Part shown: positions 17,473 to 26,397 of the stretch, piece by piece
How the letters are laid out: each line of letters opens with the position of its first letter
Position numbering within the stretch: the stretch's first letter is position 1
Source of the DNA: Lentilitoribacter sp. Alg239-R112
GTDB lineage: Bacteria; Pseudomonadota; Alphaproteobacteria; Rhizobiales; Rhizobiaceae
Direction of reading: 5' to 3'
Assembly: GCF_900537175.1 (NCBI RefSeq)
Contig: NZ_LS999833.1
Coordinates: 1,054,001-1,118,000, forward strand
DNA: 64,000 bases
Program-made: the position numbers and the translations under genes
Notes under the pieces: generated by a model
What the model was told of the DNA's origin: nothing
Seen by the model: the letters and a program-made list of their open reading frames with translations, nothing else
Database searches by the model: none

Positions 17473-18564
17473 ATGCCAATAATTGACTGCGAAGACTACT
17501 CGCTTCCAAACATGGAACTTGCTATGCATGGATTAGCTGATGAGCTCGAACGCGCAGGTCGAGATCCATGTTCTGAACCAATTTCGTATTTAAATGTCTA
17601 TTTTGGAGTGAATCACCTCCAAACGGAAAACGGTTATCCTTGGCACATTTGCGTTGCTCGTCCATTTGGATTTATTTGTGTTATATTCCATCATGTTAGA
17701 CATGGGGATGTGCACAATACTGGTCATACTGAAATTGACGAAACTTTAGGTTTATGCGTTACACTTATGTGGACGTCAGATCAGCCAACCGAAGAAGAGC
17801 TGACTGATGTATTCCAAGCTGCAGACGAGATGACCCAAGCTATTGAGCTTTCAAGAGGAAGAGCTTTACCTCTTCCCTTTAAGCCAATGCAACTGCCTGA
17901 TCGTTTTCCTGTAAAAACAATCAAACCTACTTCAAAAGCCGATGCGGATATCTACACCACGATATTTCGACACGATGGAAAAGGCAGCATCATTGCAGAT
18001 ACTATGCTGGCATTGACTGTCGGCATGCAGGTTGAAGCACTTGGTCCTCATAGCGACTTTTTCTCATCCCCAATGGCTCGCGCGATCCGTTTATCATCTA
18101 TCTGGCAGCGCCGAGCAATCCGTGCAATTGGTATAGAAGAATGGACTGATGCTATTGTTGCGAGCAACGTTTGGTTGGAAACCTTTATGGTCCAACTTTC
18201 CACTATTCTGAATGATGCTAACGGAACACCTCTCGAAGAAGTTGAAAAACTGCTGATGCGGAAGGGACTAGCGGGATTTGTGAACCATACTTTGGGTTCT
18301 AAATTTTTGAAAGGTCGCTGGGATCAAACCTGTATCGATACCGAGTTCGGAGCCTGGCATGCAAACTGTTACCAACTGAGAAATAAAATTGTACATGCTG
18401 GATACATAGCTTCAAAAGCTGAGGCACTTCTAGCATATGACGCTGCGCACAATTTGGCTCACCACATCACTTTAAGAGCTTCAAAATTAAAAGAAAAAAA
18501 AATTGTTTCAATATTAGAACCTTTAATATCCATGGCATCATCACAGCCCAAAAGAGGCAATTAG
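17473..18564 (+). CDS. Hypothetical protein with HEPN-like C-terminal Rx4H motif
   Basis: A 363-residue soluble protein. The N-terminal 150 residues have mixed strands and no family I recognise. The C-terminal part (about 200-345) is helical and contains YQLRNKIVHAGY, with Arg303 and His308 in the Rx4H spacing of HEPN ribonuclease domains, a fold common in toxins and antiviral effectors. The start is the ATG at 17473. It stands alone, convergent with the island A integrase and only 10 bases from it, a place where elements often carry defence cargo. A role in RNA cleavage is inferred from one motif. Confidence 0.55.
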   Translation: MPIIDCEDYSLPNMELAMHGLADELERAGRDPCSEPISYLNVYFGVNHLQTENGYPWHICVARPFGFICVIFHHVRHGDVHNTGHTEIDETLGLCVTLMWTSDQPTEEELTDVFQAADEMTQAIELSRGRALPLPFKPMQLPDRFPVKTIKPTSKADADIYTTIFRHDGKGSIIADTMLALTVGMQVEALGPHSDFFSSPMARAIRLSSIWQRRAIRAIGIEEWTDAIVASNVWLETFMVQLSTILNDANGTPLEEVEKLLMRKGLAGFVNHTLGSKFLKGRWDQTCIDTEFGAWHANCYQLRNKIVHAGYIASKAEALLAYDAAHNLAHHITLRASKLKEKKIVSILEPLISMASSQPKRGN

Positions 18565-18574
18565 TATTTTCAAT

Positions 18575-19867
18575 TCACCACTCATCATCGCCTCTTAAAA
18601 TAACCGCCTGATCTTCTGGCACAGCATCTGAATACCATTTCTCAATCATTTCAATAGAAGTGCGCATGTTTCTTGCAAGCCAATAGATGCTAACAGGTGG
18701 TGATCTTTGCAACTGCCAAGTGGCATAGGAATGCCGGAATGAATAGGTGGAATATTTCTCACCAAATGGATCATATAAAAGATCAGCAGCTTTCAGCAGA
18801 CTATTTAGAGATGAATTTAAGCTGCCAATGCGTTTGCCCAAGTAATTGCAGAACAAGGGGTCGTCTTTACCGGGCCATCTTCCAAACTGAGTTTTGAATA
18901 ATCGATACTGCCCTTCAAACCCATCATAGGATGTGCGCTTGGGTATGAACCGTTCTGGTCGCCGACCCTTACCATAAGCAAGGATCGTTATTTCTTGCTC
19001 TTTCATCGGCGTGTTTATTGCTTCTTTCATGCCTTCAATATGGCCCCAATTGAGATTAAACATCTCGCCGGGTCTCATGCCAGTTTCAGCAGCAATGATG
19101 ATGAAGTTATTCAAAAGGAATCTCTCATAAAGCAGCTTTGGATTTTGCGGAACTTCGGCAATACGCTGCTCACTGAGCATCAGCAGTTTTTGATATTGGT
19201 CTTTTGTAAATGAGGGGCGTTTTGTAACTGGCACACGTCCCAATTCTAATTTGGGAATATCACCCTGTTTAAGATGCCCCTCTCTAACCGCATGTTTAAA
19301 CACACCGCGCAAAAAGCTTGCTTCACGTTTTAATGTACTTGGAGATGCTTCAACGTGGCGCACGCGCATTCTAAGGTTGCGTCCAGCCCGTTCATGATTT
19401 TCAAATTCAATATCTTTGCCATCACCTGTTGTCCAAAATACTTTTCGCCAATCTAAATATTTGAGCAGATCATGATGGTGGATGGTTGAGATAGTTTGAT
19501 TGCCAAAATAGGGAATGAAATATCTCTCAACTGTTGCTTTTGCATGTTTGGCATGACCCAATCGTTTGGGTTTGAGTTTTGCTTCTTCAAATAGCAAATC
19601 AATATAATCACATGCCAATTTATCAAAGCTGGCATTGCCTGTTAGCAATCCATTTTCGGCACGAATTTTGGTTTCCATATAGATATAGGCTGCTTTTTCA
19701 TGCGCTTCTGCTTGATCATCGGTGCCAAGTCCAATTCGGAATTGGGGATGCCCAGCTAAGGTAAAGCGCACGCCATATGATCCGCTATCGCTCCGTTTGA
19801 AGACTGTATAATTGGATTTTGGTTTTCCCTGTTTGGCCATCAAATACATCATCACCAAAAAAAGCAT
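18575..19867 (-). CDS. Island A integrase (tyrosine recombinase)
   Basis: A 430-residue phage-type integrase. It has an N-terminal arm/core-binding region with a SAM-like part (FDKLACDYIDLLFEE to STLKREASFLRGVFKHAV) and a catalytic domain with Arg in ETGMRPGEMFNLNW, the box SFRHSYATWQL, and Tyr in IEKWYSDAVP. The usual His before the tyrosine is replaced in the stretch ARNMRTSIEMIEKWY, a tolerated variation. The ATG at 19867 is preceded by AGGGAA; later ATGs at 19852 and 19840 are possible. It lies next to the tRNA 3' fragment at 20033, the typical place for an element's integrase. It should excise or insert island A. Confidence 0.85.
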   Translation of the reverse strand: MLFLVMMYLMAKQGKPKSNYTVFKRSDSGSYGVRFTLAGHPQFRIGLGTDDQAEAHEKAAYIYMETKIRAENGLLTGNASFDKLACDYIDLLFEEAKLKPKRLGHAKHAKATVERYFIPYFGNQTISTIHHHDLLKYLDWRKVFWTTGDGKDIEFENHERAGRNLRMRVRHVEASPSTLKREASFLRGVFKHAVREGHLKQGDIPKLELGRVPVTKRPSFTKDQYQKLLMLSEQRIAEVPQNPKLLYERFLLNNFIIIAAETGMRPGEMFNLNWGHIEGMKEAINTPMKEQEITILAYGKGRRPERFIPKRTSYDGFEGQYRLFKTQFGRWPGKDDPLFCNYLGKRIGSLNSSLNSLLKAADLLYDPFGEKYSTYSFRHSYATWQLQRSPPVSIYWLARNMRTSIEMIEKWYSDAVPEDQAVILRGDDEW

Positions 19868-19879
19868 TGGTGGTTCCCT

Positions 19880-19970
19880 GTGCTAGAACTGTGCTAAAAC
19901 ACGGATTTTGCAGATCGCTAAGTTATCGAAATAATTACATCTACAGGCATCTGTGCTAGTGGTGTGCTAG
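19880..19970. repeat. GTGCTAG repeats, probable integrase arm sites of island A
   Basis: GTGCTAG occurs at 19880, 19953 and 19964 and GTGCTAA at 19891, all in the same orientation between the integrase start and the tRNA fragment. One GTGCTAG and one GTGCAAG persist at 3296 and 3307 in the older remnant. Spacing and location fit arm-type binding sites. Confidence 0.5.
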
Positions 19971-20032
19971 TTATAAAACAGGCTGAATCAGGTCTAAAGA
20001 AATATTTTTTACAAGCTAAATCAGTAAGTTAA

Positions 20033-20079
20033 TGGCGCACCCGACAGGATTCGAACCTGTGGCCTCTGCCTTCGGAGGG
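20033..20079 (-). repeat. 3' half of tRNA-Arg(CCG): junction of islands A and B
   Basis: The minus strand reads from the anticodon loop to CCA. The 17-base core CCTCTGCCTTCGGAGGG (20063-20079) is identical to 32815-32831 in the intact gene, then similarity ends abruptly. The T arm (CACAGG TTCGAAT CCTGT) differs from the intact tRNA but pairs fully. This is an attachment-site copy. Confidence 0.9.
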
Positions 20080-20206
20080 ATCAGGAATAGTTATTTTTGA
20101 ATTCCCTTGAAATTACTTAAAATTGATATTATCATTATATTTCAATAATATATGACGTATTCAATTTACATACACTTATCGTAGTTTACTTGAAATTACC
20201 CGAAGC

Positions 20207-20227
20207 GTGCTGCCCCGGTGCTGCCCA
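20207..20227. repeat. 21-bp direct repeat, left copy (island B end)
   Basis: Two tandem GTGCTGCCC units. The identical 21 bases recur at 32718-32738 near the other end of island B. Likely integrase arm sites. Confidence 0.7.
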
Positions 20228-20237
20228 GAGAAGTTTT

Positions 20238-21569
20238 ATGACGAAGAAACGCCTTACTAAGAAAGTAGTCGATAATCTCGTAGCTAAAGAACGTGACTAC
20301 GTAGAATGGTGCGGAGCTTTGGCCGGATTTGGTTGTCGCGTTCGCAAATCTGGAACCAAGACATTTATTGCCATGTATCGCATTGGCGGACGCAACGCAC
20401 CCGTCAAGCGGGTTACCATCGGGCCTTATGGCAAACTTACAGTCGAAGAAGCTCGTAGTATGGCCGGTGAAGTTTTGGCGAAGGCCCGTTTGGGGGAGGA
20501 TGTCGCAGAGATAAAAGCCAAAGAACGCGCGCAACTTACCATGACGCAATTATGTGACGAGTATTTAGAGCACGGTTGTGATCTGAAGAAAGCATCAACA
20601 ATCGCGACGGATAAGGGACGCATTGAAGGGCATATCAAGCCACTTCTCGGTACTAAGCAGATTGGCAAGATAAAGCGAACAGACATTCAGAAGTTCTTGC
20701 GCGACGTTGCAACTGGCAAAACTGCAAGGGACAAGAAGACCGGGAAATTCGGGCGGTCGATTATTAAGGGCGGAAAAGGTACTGCAACACGGACCGTTCG
20801 TTTACTTGGCGGCATTTTAAGTTATGCGGTTCAACAAGGCTATATCGAAACAAACCCAAGAACCGGCGTAAAACTCTACCCTGACAACAAGGGGCAACGT
20901 TTTCTATCAGAAGAAGAGTTGCAACGTTTGGGGGATACTATGCGCGAGGCAGAAACAATTGGCCTACCTTGGATATTCAACGAAGGTAAGAAAACCAAAC
21001 ATCGGCCTAAAATCGAAGAAAACCGGCGCGAAATAATTTCACCACATGCTGTCGCAGCCGTCCGTTTAATTCTTTTAACAGGGTGTCGTGTTGGCGAAAT
21101 TCTCAAACTCCGTTGGAATGAAGTTGATTTCGAACGTGGCTTATTACATCTGCCGGACTCTAAGACCGGCGCAAAGCCGGTTGTATTGGCGGCACCGGCT
21201 TTGGAAGTGCTAAGCACCCTACCCCGAACGGACGATTACGTTATATCGGGAGCTATTCCCGGCAAGCCCCGCTCGGACCTCAAGCGCCCATGGCAACGAA
21301 TTTGTAACCATGCAAAATTAGAAGGCGTACGGTTGCATGACCTTCGACATACTTATGCGTCCGTTGGCGCTATGTCAGGCATGGGGCTTGGTGTTGTGGG
21401 CAAACTTCTAGGCCACCAAACACCTGAAACCACCGCACAATATTCCCACTTCGCCGATGATCCGTTGCGCCGTGCGTCTGAGACTATTGGGGGGAGTATT
21501 GCGGCGGCTTTGGCAGGAGGTAATTCCTCGAACGTTATTGACTTGACCCAACACAAAAAAGGTTCGTGA
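20238..21569 (+). CDS. Island B integrase (DUF4102-type tyrosine recombinase)
   Basis: A 443-residue integrase of the P4/DUF4102 type. The N-terminal arm-binding domain is recognised by LTKKVVDNL, GFGCRVRKSGTKTFIAMYR and VTIGPYGKLTVEEAR. The catalytic domain has Arg in TGCRVGEILKLRWNEVD, LHDLRHTYASVGA (HxxR box), and GHQTPETTAQYSHF with the nucleophile Tyr. The ATG at 20238 with AGAGAAG upstream is the family-like start. It is transcribed away from the tRNA fragment at 20033, at the end of the island distal to the intact tRNA, which is less usual. A small gene follows after three bases. Confidence 0.9.
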   Translation: MTKKRLTKKVVDNLVAKERDYVEWCGALAGFGCRVRKSGTKTFIAMYRIGGRNAPVKRVTIGPYGKLTVEEARSMAGEVLAKARLGEDVAEIKAKERAQLTMTQLCDEYLEHGCDLKKASTIATDKGRIEGHIKPLLGTKQIGKIKRTDIQKFLRDVATGKTARDKKTGKFGRSIIKGGKGTATRTVRLLGGILSYAVQQGYIETNPRTGVKLYPDNKGQRFLSEEELQRLGDTMREAETIGLPWIFNEGKKTKHRPKIEENRREIISPHAVAAVRLILLTGCRVGEILKLRWNEVDFERGLLHLPDSKTGAKPVVLAAPALEVLSTLPRTDDYVISGAIPGKPRSDLKRPWQRICNHAKLEGVRLHDLRHTYASVGAMSGMGLGVVGKLLGHQTPETTAQYSHFADDPLRRASETIGGSIAAALAGGNSSNVIDLTQHKKGS

Positions 21570-21572
21570 GCA

Positions 21573-21824
21573 ATGGGGGTTTCAGTTGGCAGATACGAAA
21601 TCGAGAATATCCCAATTTCGAAAAAAAGGCGAAAGCCCAAATTCCTGTTTGATATTGAATTGGCCAAAAAAACCTACGAAATGAAGGCCGCTAATCCAGG
21701 CGTCAGCTTGAACAAGATTGTCAACTCTTTGCTCGAGCAATATTTAAGTGATGATCAGTTGACTGATTTTGAATCTCACAAGCGTAGAATTTTAAGGAGA
21801 GTGAAGCTCATCGGCCATATATAA
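21573..21824 (+). CDS. Small hypothetical protein coupled to the integrase
   Basis: An 83-residue basic protein. The centre (FLFDIELAKKTYEMKAANPG followed by VSLNKIVNSLLEQYL) has a strand-helix-helix look, as in ribbon-helix-helix or small excisionase proteins. Its ATG is three bases after the integrase stop, so it is co-translated. An excisionase or integrase regulator is the natural guess from position, not from a recognised family. Confidence 0.55.
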   Translation: MGVSVGRYEIENIPISKKRRKPKFLFDIELAKKTYEMKAANPGVSLNKIVNSLLEQYLSDDQLTDFESHKRRILRRVKLIGHI

Positions 21825-21888
21825 TGTAGCGAAGTGGTCAGCACTTTTCCCAAGCCAACTATACAAATAGAGCCACTAGCTTCTGAAT

Positions 21889-22569
21889 TTACCATGGCAG
21901 TTCAACCTTGTGTTCATAGCTTGGGCAAGGTTTAGGGCGTTTACCAAGCTTGAGTAGTTCAATTAGGTTTTGTTTGTCAATTTTGTAGATATATGCGTGA
22001 TCTCTGCCATTATTGCGATCTATAAACCATAAACCGTGATTGCCAAAATCAAATACCACCATTGCATCCAATCGCGCCCATTCGGACAATAGTTGCGAGT
22101 ATCCCGGAGATGTTTTATGAATTTCAACGCCATCTATGGTTCTCATATAACCTATCCACAATGCCCTTCGGAACTTTTCCCAACCAGTTTTAAGCCTTAG
22201 GCCGTCAACGATCCAACAGATATTAGGATAGAAGTTCGTCCGCGCTTCCACTTCCTCTCTACGGATAAGTGAATGCTGAAATTCTATAGCAAATCCATCC
22301 GGTACGAAGACATCCGCAATGTGCATTTCACCTGTTTCATCCCTTTGACTATATTCCTGCCACTCGGCGGGAAATTCATTTTTCCAAGCCCTATGCCAAG
22401 GTGTTTCTTTCTCCCAATTGCAGTCGCGTTTTTTCCGCCTTTTGTGCGCCCAATGATTAATTTTAATAGGTCCACATTTTGGAATCATACCGTTGCCACA
22501 ATGAGGACAAGTGCCAATCAAGTTAATCGAAGCTTCTGTGCGGATATTATTTACCAATGCGTATTTCAT
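21889..22569 (-). CDS. CoiA-like competence/nuclease family protein
   Basis: A 226-residue protein with CoiA features. It has an N-terminal zinc-ribbon-like pair (CPHCG, with a further PKCG), then NHWAHKRRKKRDCNW, then a nuclease-like core: ETPWHRAWKNEFP, MHIADVFVPDGFAIEFQHS, IRREEVEARTNFY and WIVDG. The AD and E-x-Q residues suggest a PD-(D/E)xK active site. CoiA-like proteins occur in mobile elements, often as probable nucleases. It is divergent from the regulator/primase module. The start at 22569 gives MKYALVNNIRTEAS, consistent with the family. Confidence 0.7.
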   Translation of the reverse strand: MKYALVNNIRTEASINLIGTCPHCGNGMIPKCGPIKINHWAHKRRKKRDCNWEKETPWHRAWKNEFPAEWQEYSQRDETGEMHIADVFVPDGFAIEFQHSLIRREEVEARTNFYPNICWIVDGLRLKTGWEKFRRALWIGYMRTIDGVEIHKTSPGYSQLLSEWARLDAMVVFDFGNHGLWFIDRNNGRDHAYIYKIDKQNLIELLKLGKRPKPCPSYEHKVELPW

Positions 22570-22763
22570 CTACTAGAGGTAGTATTGTTGGCGCGCTATT
22601 CAAGTTTTGTGGGCGTCGATGTGATCTCAACACCTGTGCAATAGTATTCTATACTAGAGCATGTAAGATATTTCAGCGTCGTAGGATTGGATCGTATTTT
22701 GAATGTCCTATTATTAGTTTCAGTTTGATTTTACTCCTTGGGAATAACTTGAAAAGGATTCCC

Positions 22764-22994
22764 ATGACTGATCAACAATATCTGAGACGTGAACAAGCCG
22801 CCACCTACCTTCAAGAACGCTACGGTGCCTACACACCTGAAACTCTCGCCAAGTTGGCGACTGTTGGCGGCGGTCCGCCGTTTGTAAAGTTCGATCGCTT
22901 TCCGCTTTATCTTCCTGAGGATTTAGACGTGTGGGCAAAAGGCAGAATGTCAAAACTGGTTCATTCAACATCTGAACTCGGACCGGAAAGCTAA
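22764..22994 (+). CDS. AlpA-like helix-turn-helix regulator
   Basis: A 76-residue protein (MTDQQYLRREQAATYLQERYG). The N-terminal winged HTH resembles AlpA or excisionase proteins, with YLRREQAATYL as the first helix-turn and a GGGPPFVKFDRFPLYLPEDLDVWA wing region split over residues 32-56. I start it at the ATG at 22764, preceded by AAAAGGA; the frame upstream to 22557 has no merit. It ends three bases before the primase gene, so the two are co-transcribed, as is common where AlpA-like proteins control element replication. Confidence 0.75.
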   Translation: MTDQQYLRREQAATYLQERYGAYTPETLAKLATVGGGPPFVKFDRFPLYLPEDLDVWAKGRMSKLVHSTSELGPES

Positions 22995-22997
22995 TCA

Positions 22998-25409
22998 ATG
23001 TCGGAAGGTAAGAGTTGGCAAAACCTGCCAATGGTTTTGCGTGAATATGATCAATGGGTTGTATGGAAGTTAGAAGACCGGGAAGGCACGAAGCCGACCA
23101 AAGTACCCTATAGTGCGACTACGGGGCGCATGGCGTCCGTTACCGACCCTTCGACGTGGGCAACGTTTGAACAAGCGGTAGCGTGTGCAGAAGCGCAGAA
23201 CATGACGTATTCGGGTATCGGCTTTGTGTTCACAGAAACGGACCCGTTCGCGGGCGTTGATCTTGACGACACGAAGGGCGACGAAAGCGCCTTACGCACG
23301 CAACTTAAGATATTCGAAATGTTCAACAGCTACGCCGAACGTTCGCCGTCCGGTACAGGCTTGCACATTATTTGCCGGGGCCACATTCCGAACGGACGTA
23401 GACGCGGTAGCGTAGAACTGTATAGTTCCGACCGCTTCTTTACCATGACGGGCGACGTATACCTTAACGCGCCTGTGCGTGAATGCCAGACGCTTGTAAG
23501 CACCCTATGGCACCAACTAGGCGGACAGATTGAAACGTACGTACACGGCGGCGACCTTGTAGAGAAAATGACCGACGCCGAAATAATCGAGAAGGCGTCT
23601 AACGCAGTCAACGGCGACAAGTTCGTATCGCTGCATACTGGCGATTGGGAGCACCAATACCCTTCTCAGTCGGAAGCCGACCAAGCGTACATGAACTTCT
23701 TAGCGTTCTATTCGCAGCACCGCACGCAGCTTATGCGGTTGTTCCGCCAAAGCCCGCTAGGCCAGCGCGAAAAGGCACAGCGCAACGGATACCTTAACTA
23801 CACAATCAACAAAGCACTCGACCGCATGTTGCCGCCTATCGACCTTGACGGGTTCAAGAACGCAGCCGAAGAAGCTATAGCAGCGATCAAGGCACAGAAC
23901 GCCCCGGCACCTGTGAGCACGCCTGCCATTGATCTAAGCGCCCAAATAACCCGCGCCCTTACCCCGGCAAGCCCCGCTAAGCCTGCCATGGTTTCGCCCC
24001 CGATACCGGCCCCGGCCATGCCTACAAAGACCATAGACCAACCGCCCGGATTGCTAGGCGAACTATCGGACTTTATCTATAGGTCTGCGCCGCGCCCTGT
24101 ACCTGAAATTGCGCTTGCGGGCGCAATCGGTCTTATGGCTGGCGTGTGTGGTCGTAGCTACAACGTATCCGCTACCGGCCTTAACATGTACCTGTTGCTA
24201 CTGGCACCGACCGGCACAGGTAAAGAGGCTATGCAATCGGGTATAAGTACGTTCATGTCGTACGTTGAACGCGGCGGCATAGTAGGCAAAACAGCGCTTA
24301 ACGCCATGCCAGCCGTGAGCGAATTTACCGGCCCGGCGGAAATATCCAGCGGGCAAGCTCTACTAAAGTTCATACAGAAGCAACGTAGTTTTGTTTCGGT
24401 CGTTGGCGAATTCGGCCTAGCTATGCAACGCCTCGCACACCCACGGGCAACGTCATCCGACATTCTGTTAAAAAAGGTATTACTCGATCTATTCAACAAA
24501 TCAGGAATGGGCAACGTTCTTAAGCCAATGATATACAGCGACAAGGACAAGAACACCGAAGACGTGCTTGCCCCTGCATTTACGTTGTTAGGAGAAAGTA
24601 CACCCGAAAGTTACTTCAACAACTTAGATGAAAGTCTTGTAGCCGATGGCCTATTACCGCGAATACTGACAATCACCTACGAAGGCAAACGCCCACATCT
24701 TAACACCGATCACGCGTCTGCGGTTCCTTCGATGGATACGGTGGGTAAATTCTGCGCTTTGTGCGACAATAGCCTTAAGTTGAATTCCCACAATCACGCT
24801 ATGAATGTTGAGTACACGCCTGAAGCTAGATTATTTCTAGACAGGATAGAAGAATACACAACTGACCAAATCAACTCACCAGATCAACGTGACGTAATCC
24901 GGCACCTTTGGAACCGCGCGCACCTTAAGACGCTTAAGCTCGCTGCGTTAGTGGCTGTCGGCTGCAACCCTTCGCAACCGGTTATCAGCAAAGGTAACGC
25001 GCAGTGGGCCTATGATGTAGTTGAGCGCGATGTGCTTAAGATCAGCAACCAATTTGAAACAGGAGATATAGGACGCAATAGCGAGCAAACCAAACAAATC
25101 GCAGATATAAAACGCGTGATCTCACAGTACCTTTGCGACGGTTTTGAAAAAGCAAGCAAGTATGGAGTTAAACGCAATCTCTACGAAGCAAGAGTCATTC
25201 CCCACAGCTACGTATCAAAACGCCTCTTGAATATGGCATCATTTAAACATGACAAAATCGGTGCTAACGCAGCTCTAAAACGGGCGCTTCAAATTCTGCA
25301 AGATGATGGTGTACTTGTTGAAGTAGGGCGTGGCGACCTGAGCAAATTCAAGACAACTGGTCGTGGCTTTATGTTGAGCGACAACTCATTACTTGCCAAC
25401 GATAAATAA
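22998..25409 (+). CDS. Primase-polymerase/DUF3987 replication protein
   Basis: An 803-residue protein. The N-terminal 190 residues resemble the primase-polymerase module of mobile elements: QWVVWKLEDREG, GIGFVFTETDPFAGVDLDD (acidic metal site), RSPSGTGLHIICRG and YSSDRFFTMTGD. A linker rich in Pro/Ala follows. The second half is DUF3987: PVPEIALAGAIGLMAG, LAPTGTGKE (Walker A) and TLLGESTPESYF. It probably primes and unwinds the excised island. The part to about 24450 looks richer in GC, with different codon habits than the tail, so the gene may be mosaic. Coupled to the AlpA-like gene. Confidence 0.8.
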   Translation: MSEGKSWQNLPMVLREYDQWVVWKLEDREGTKPTKVPYSATTGRMASVTDPSTWATFEQAVACAEAQNMTYSGIGFVFTETDPFAGVDLDDTKGDESALRTQLKIFEMFNSYAERSPSGTGLHIICRGHIPNGRRRGSVELYSSDRFFTMTGDVYLNAPVRECQTLVSTLWHQLGGQIETYVHGGDLVEKMTDAEIIEKASNAVNGDKFVSLHTGDWEHQYPSQSEADQAYMNFLAFYSQHRTQLMRLFRQSPLGQREKAQRNGYLNYTINKALDRMLPPIDLDGFKNAAEEAIAAIKAQNAPAPVSTPAIDLSAQITRALTPASPAKPAMVSPPIPAPAMPTKTIDQPPGLLGELSDFIYRSAPRPVPEIALAGAIGLMAGVCGRSYNVSATGLNMYLLLLAPTGTGKEAMQSGISTFMSYVERGGIVGKTALNAMPAVSEFTGPAEISSGQALLKFIQKQRSFVSVVGEFGLAMQRLAHPRATSSDILLKKVLLDLFNKSGMGNVLKPMIYSDKDKNTEDVLAPAFTLLGESTPESYFNNLDESLVADGLLPRILTITYEGKRPHLNTDHASAVPSMDTVGKFCALCDNSLKLNSHNHAMNVEYTPEARLFLDRIEEYTTDQINSPDQRDVIRHLWNRAHLKTLKLAALVAVGCNPSQPVISKGNAQWAYDVVERDVLKISNQFETGDIGRNSEQTKQIADIKRVISQYLCDGFEKASKYGVKRNLYEARVIPHSYVSKRLLNMASFKHDKIGANAALKRALQILQDDGVLVEVGRGDLSKFKTTGRGFMLSDNSLLANDK

Positions 25410-25657
25410 TATTAGGTCGGGCTACCAATAATAATCTCCATAACAATCTGAAAATACTAAGAAAATCCAAGCTCATTACTGTATTAACAATATTATGAGA
25501 CCACCTATACGTAAATTAAAAATGCATATTCTTGCCTGTGGGCAATTCGACTTAATATTCCTAATATCATAATAATATTACATTTTATTATTTATTATCA
25601 AAGCGATACCAATATTACGCTTCTTCTTAAACTGTAATAATTTCTTTGATGACGCAG
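25410..25657. other. AT-rich intergenic stretch
   Basis: Very AT-rich, with runs such as AATATCATAATAATATTACA. No frame or tRNA is seen. It lies between the replication protein and the defence operon and could contain an origin, but no iterons are visible. Confidence 0.4.
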
Positions 25658-25951
25658 TTAGCGCACTTTTTTGAAAGTGTAACCTTTTGCTTGTTCAATC
25701 CGCATTATTTCCTTTCGCACGCCCCGCCAATAACCTATCTGGTAGCTGTCACAATCACGAATAGCCCGATTCTCTTTCTCCACCGCGTGGGAAAATGCAT
25801 CATCGGAATATTTAACATACAGACTTTCGATTTCTTGTTGAATGGCGACACGATCAAGTAGCACGGGTCGCAGATAACATTGCAAAAGTTCAATTAAAAC
25901 CGCTCCCCATATTGGAGAGAGGCAAACAACTAGAATCGCGAACCAACCCAT
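25658..25951 (-). CDS. Small membrane-anchored hypothetical protein
   Basis: A 97-residue protein: one N-terminal transmembrane segment (WFAILVVCLSPIWGAVLIELL), then a charged helical domain with SHAVEKENRAIRD and GYWRGVRKEI. It is divergent from the XRE-controlled defence operon, and its start codon lies 15 bases from the first large palindrome, so it may share that control. The family is not recognised. Confidence 0.5.
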   Translation of the reverse strand: MGWFAILVVCLSPIWGAVLIELLQCYLRPVLLDRVAIQQEIESLYVKYSDDAFSHAVEKENRAIRDCDSYQIGYWRGVRKEIMRIEQAKGYTFKKVR

Positions 25952-25965
25952 TGACGAATAACCTT

Positions 25966-26002
25966 GTTCTGTTGTTAGTACATTTTGTACTTATAACAGA
26001 AC
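25966..26002. promoter_or_regulatory. Large palindromic operator upstream of the defence operon
   Basis: Two 17-base arms (25966-25982 and 25986-26002) around TTT pair with two mismatches; outer ends GTTCTGTT and AACAGAAC. It lies between a divergent membrane gene and the XRE controller and is a probable binding site for that controller. Confidence 0.6.
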
Positions 26003-26032
26003 AAAGGATACATAGCCATAACGTAGTTAATC

Positions 26033-26049
26033 GAGAACATAATGTTCTC
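26033..26049. promoter_or_regulatory. Perfect 17-bp palindrome abutting the XRE start codon
   Basis: GAGAACAT-A-ATGTTCTC ends on the base before the ATG at 26050, so a protein bound here would also block translation initiation or RNA polymerase. It occupies the ribosome-site position, and no other Shine-Dalgarno is visible: leaderless or weak initiation is likely. Confidence 0.65.
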
Positions 26050-26397
26050 ATGGATATATTTGCAAAACGACTAAAAGAACGAGCGAAACAGCTTGGTGTT
26101 TCAAATTCTGAAGCCGCTCGTCGCGCTGGTTTAGAAGAAAGAAGATACGGCCACTACGTAACTGGTCGAAATGAACCTGATCTAGCTACTTTGAAACGAA
26201 TAGCCGAAGCTCTTGGTACAACGCCAAATTGGCTGCTCGGCGTGGTTGATTTAAATGAATTTGACACTGAAAAGGTGCAGCTTGTAGAAAGATTTATAAA
26301 CTCTGCAAATATTTTGGAACCGTCAGAACTTAATCAATTAATACTTCAGGTAGAAGCGGTAGCTGCTGCAAAAGGCAATGTAAAGAAAGAATCTTAA
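26050..26397 (+). CDS. XRE-family controller of the restriction-modification operon
   Basis: A 115-residue regulator. The HTH spans about residues 5-62: KRLKERAKQLGVSNSEAARR, then YGHYVTGRNEPDLATLKRIAEAL and TPNWLLG. The C-terminus is helical. I start it at the ATG at 26050 (MDIFAKRLKER), directly after the palindrome; the longer frame from 25912 has no family match before this. Its stop overlaps the next ATG as TAATG, so it is made with the restriction-modification protein. The arrangement is that of controller proteins that delay restriction after entry into a new host. Confidence 0.85.
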   Translation: MDIFAKRLKERAKQLGVSNSEAARRAGLEERRYGHYVTGRNEPDLATLKRIAEALGTTPNWLLGVVDLNEFDTEKVQLVERFINSANILEPSELNQLILQVEAVAAAKGNVKKES

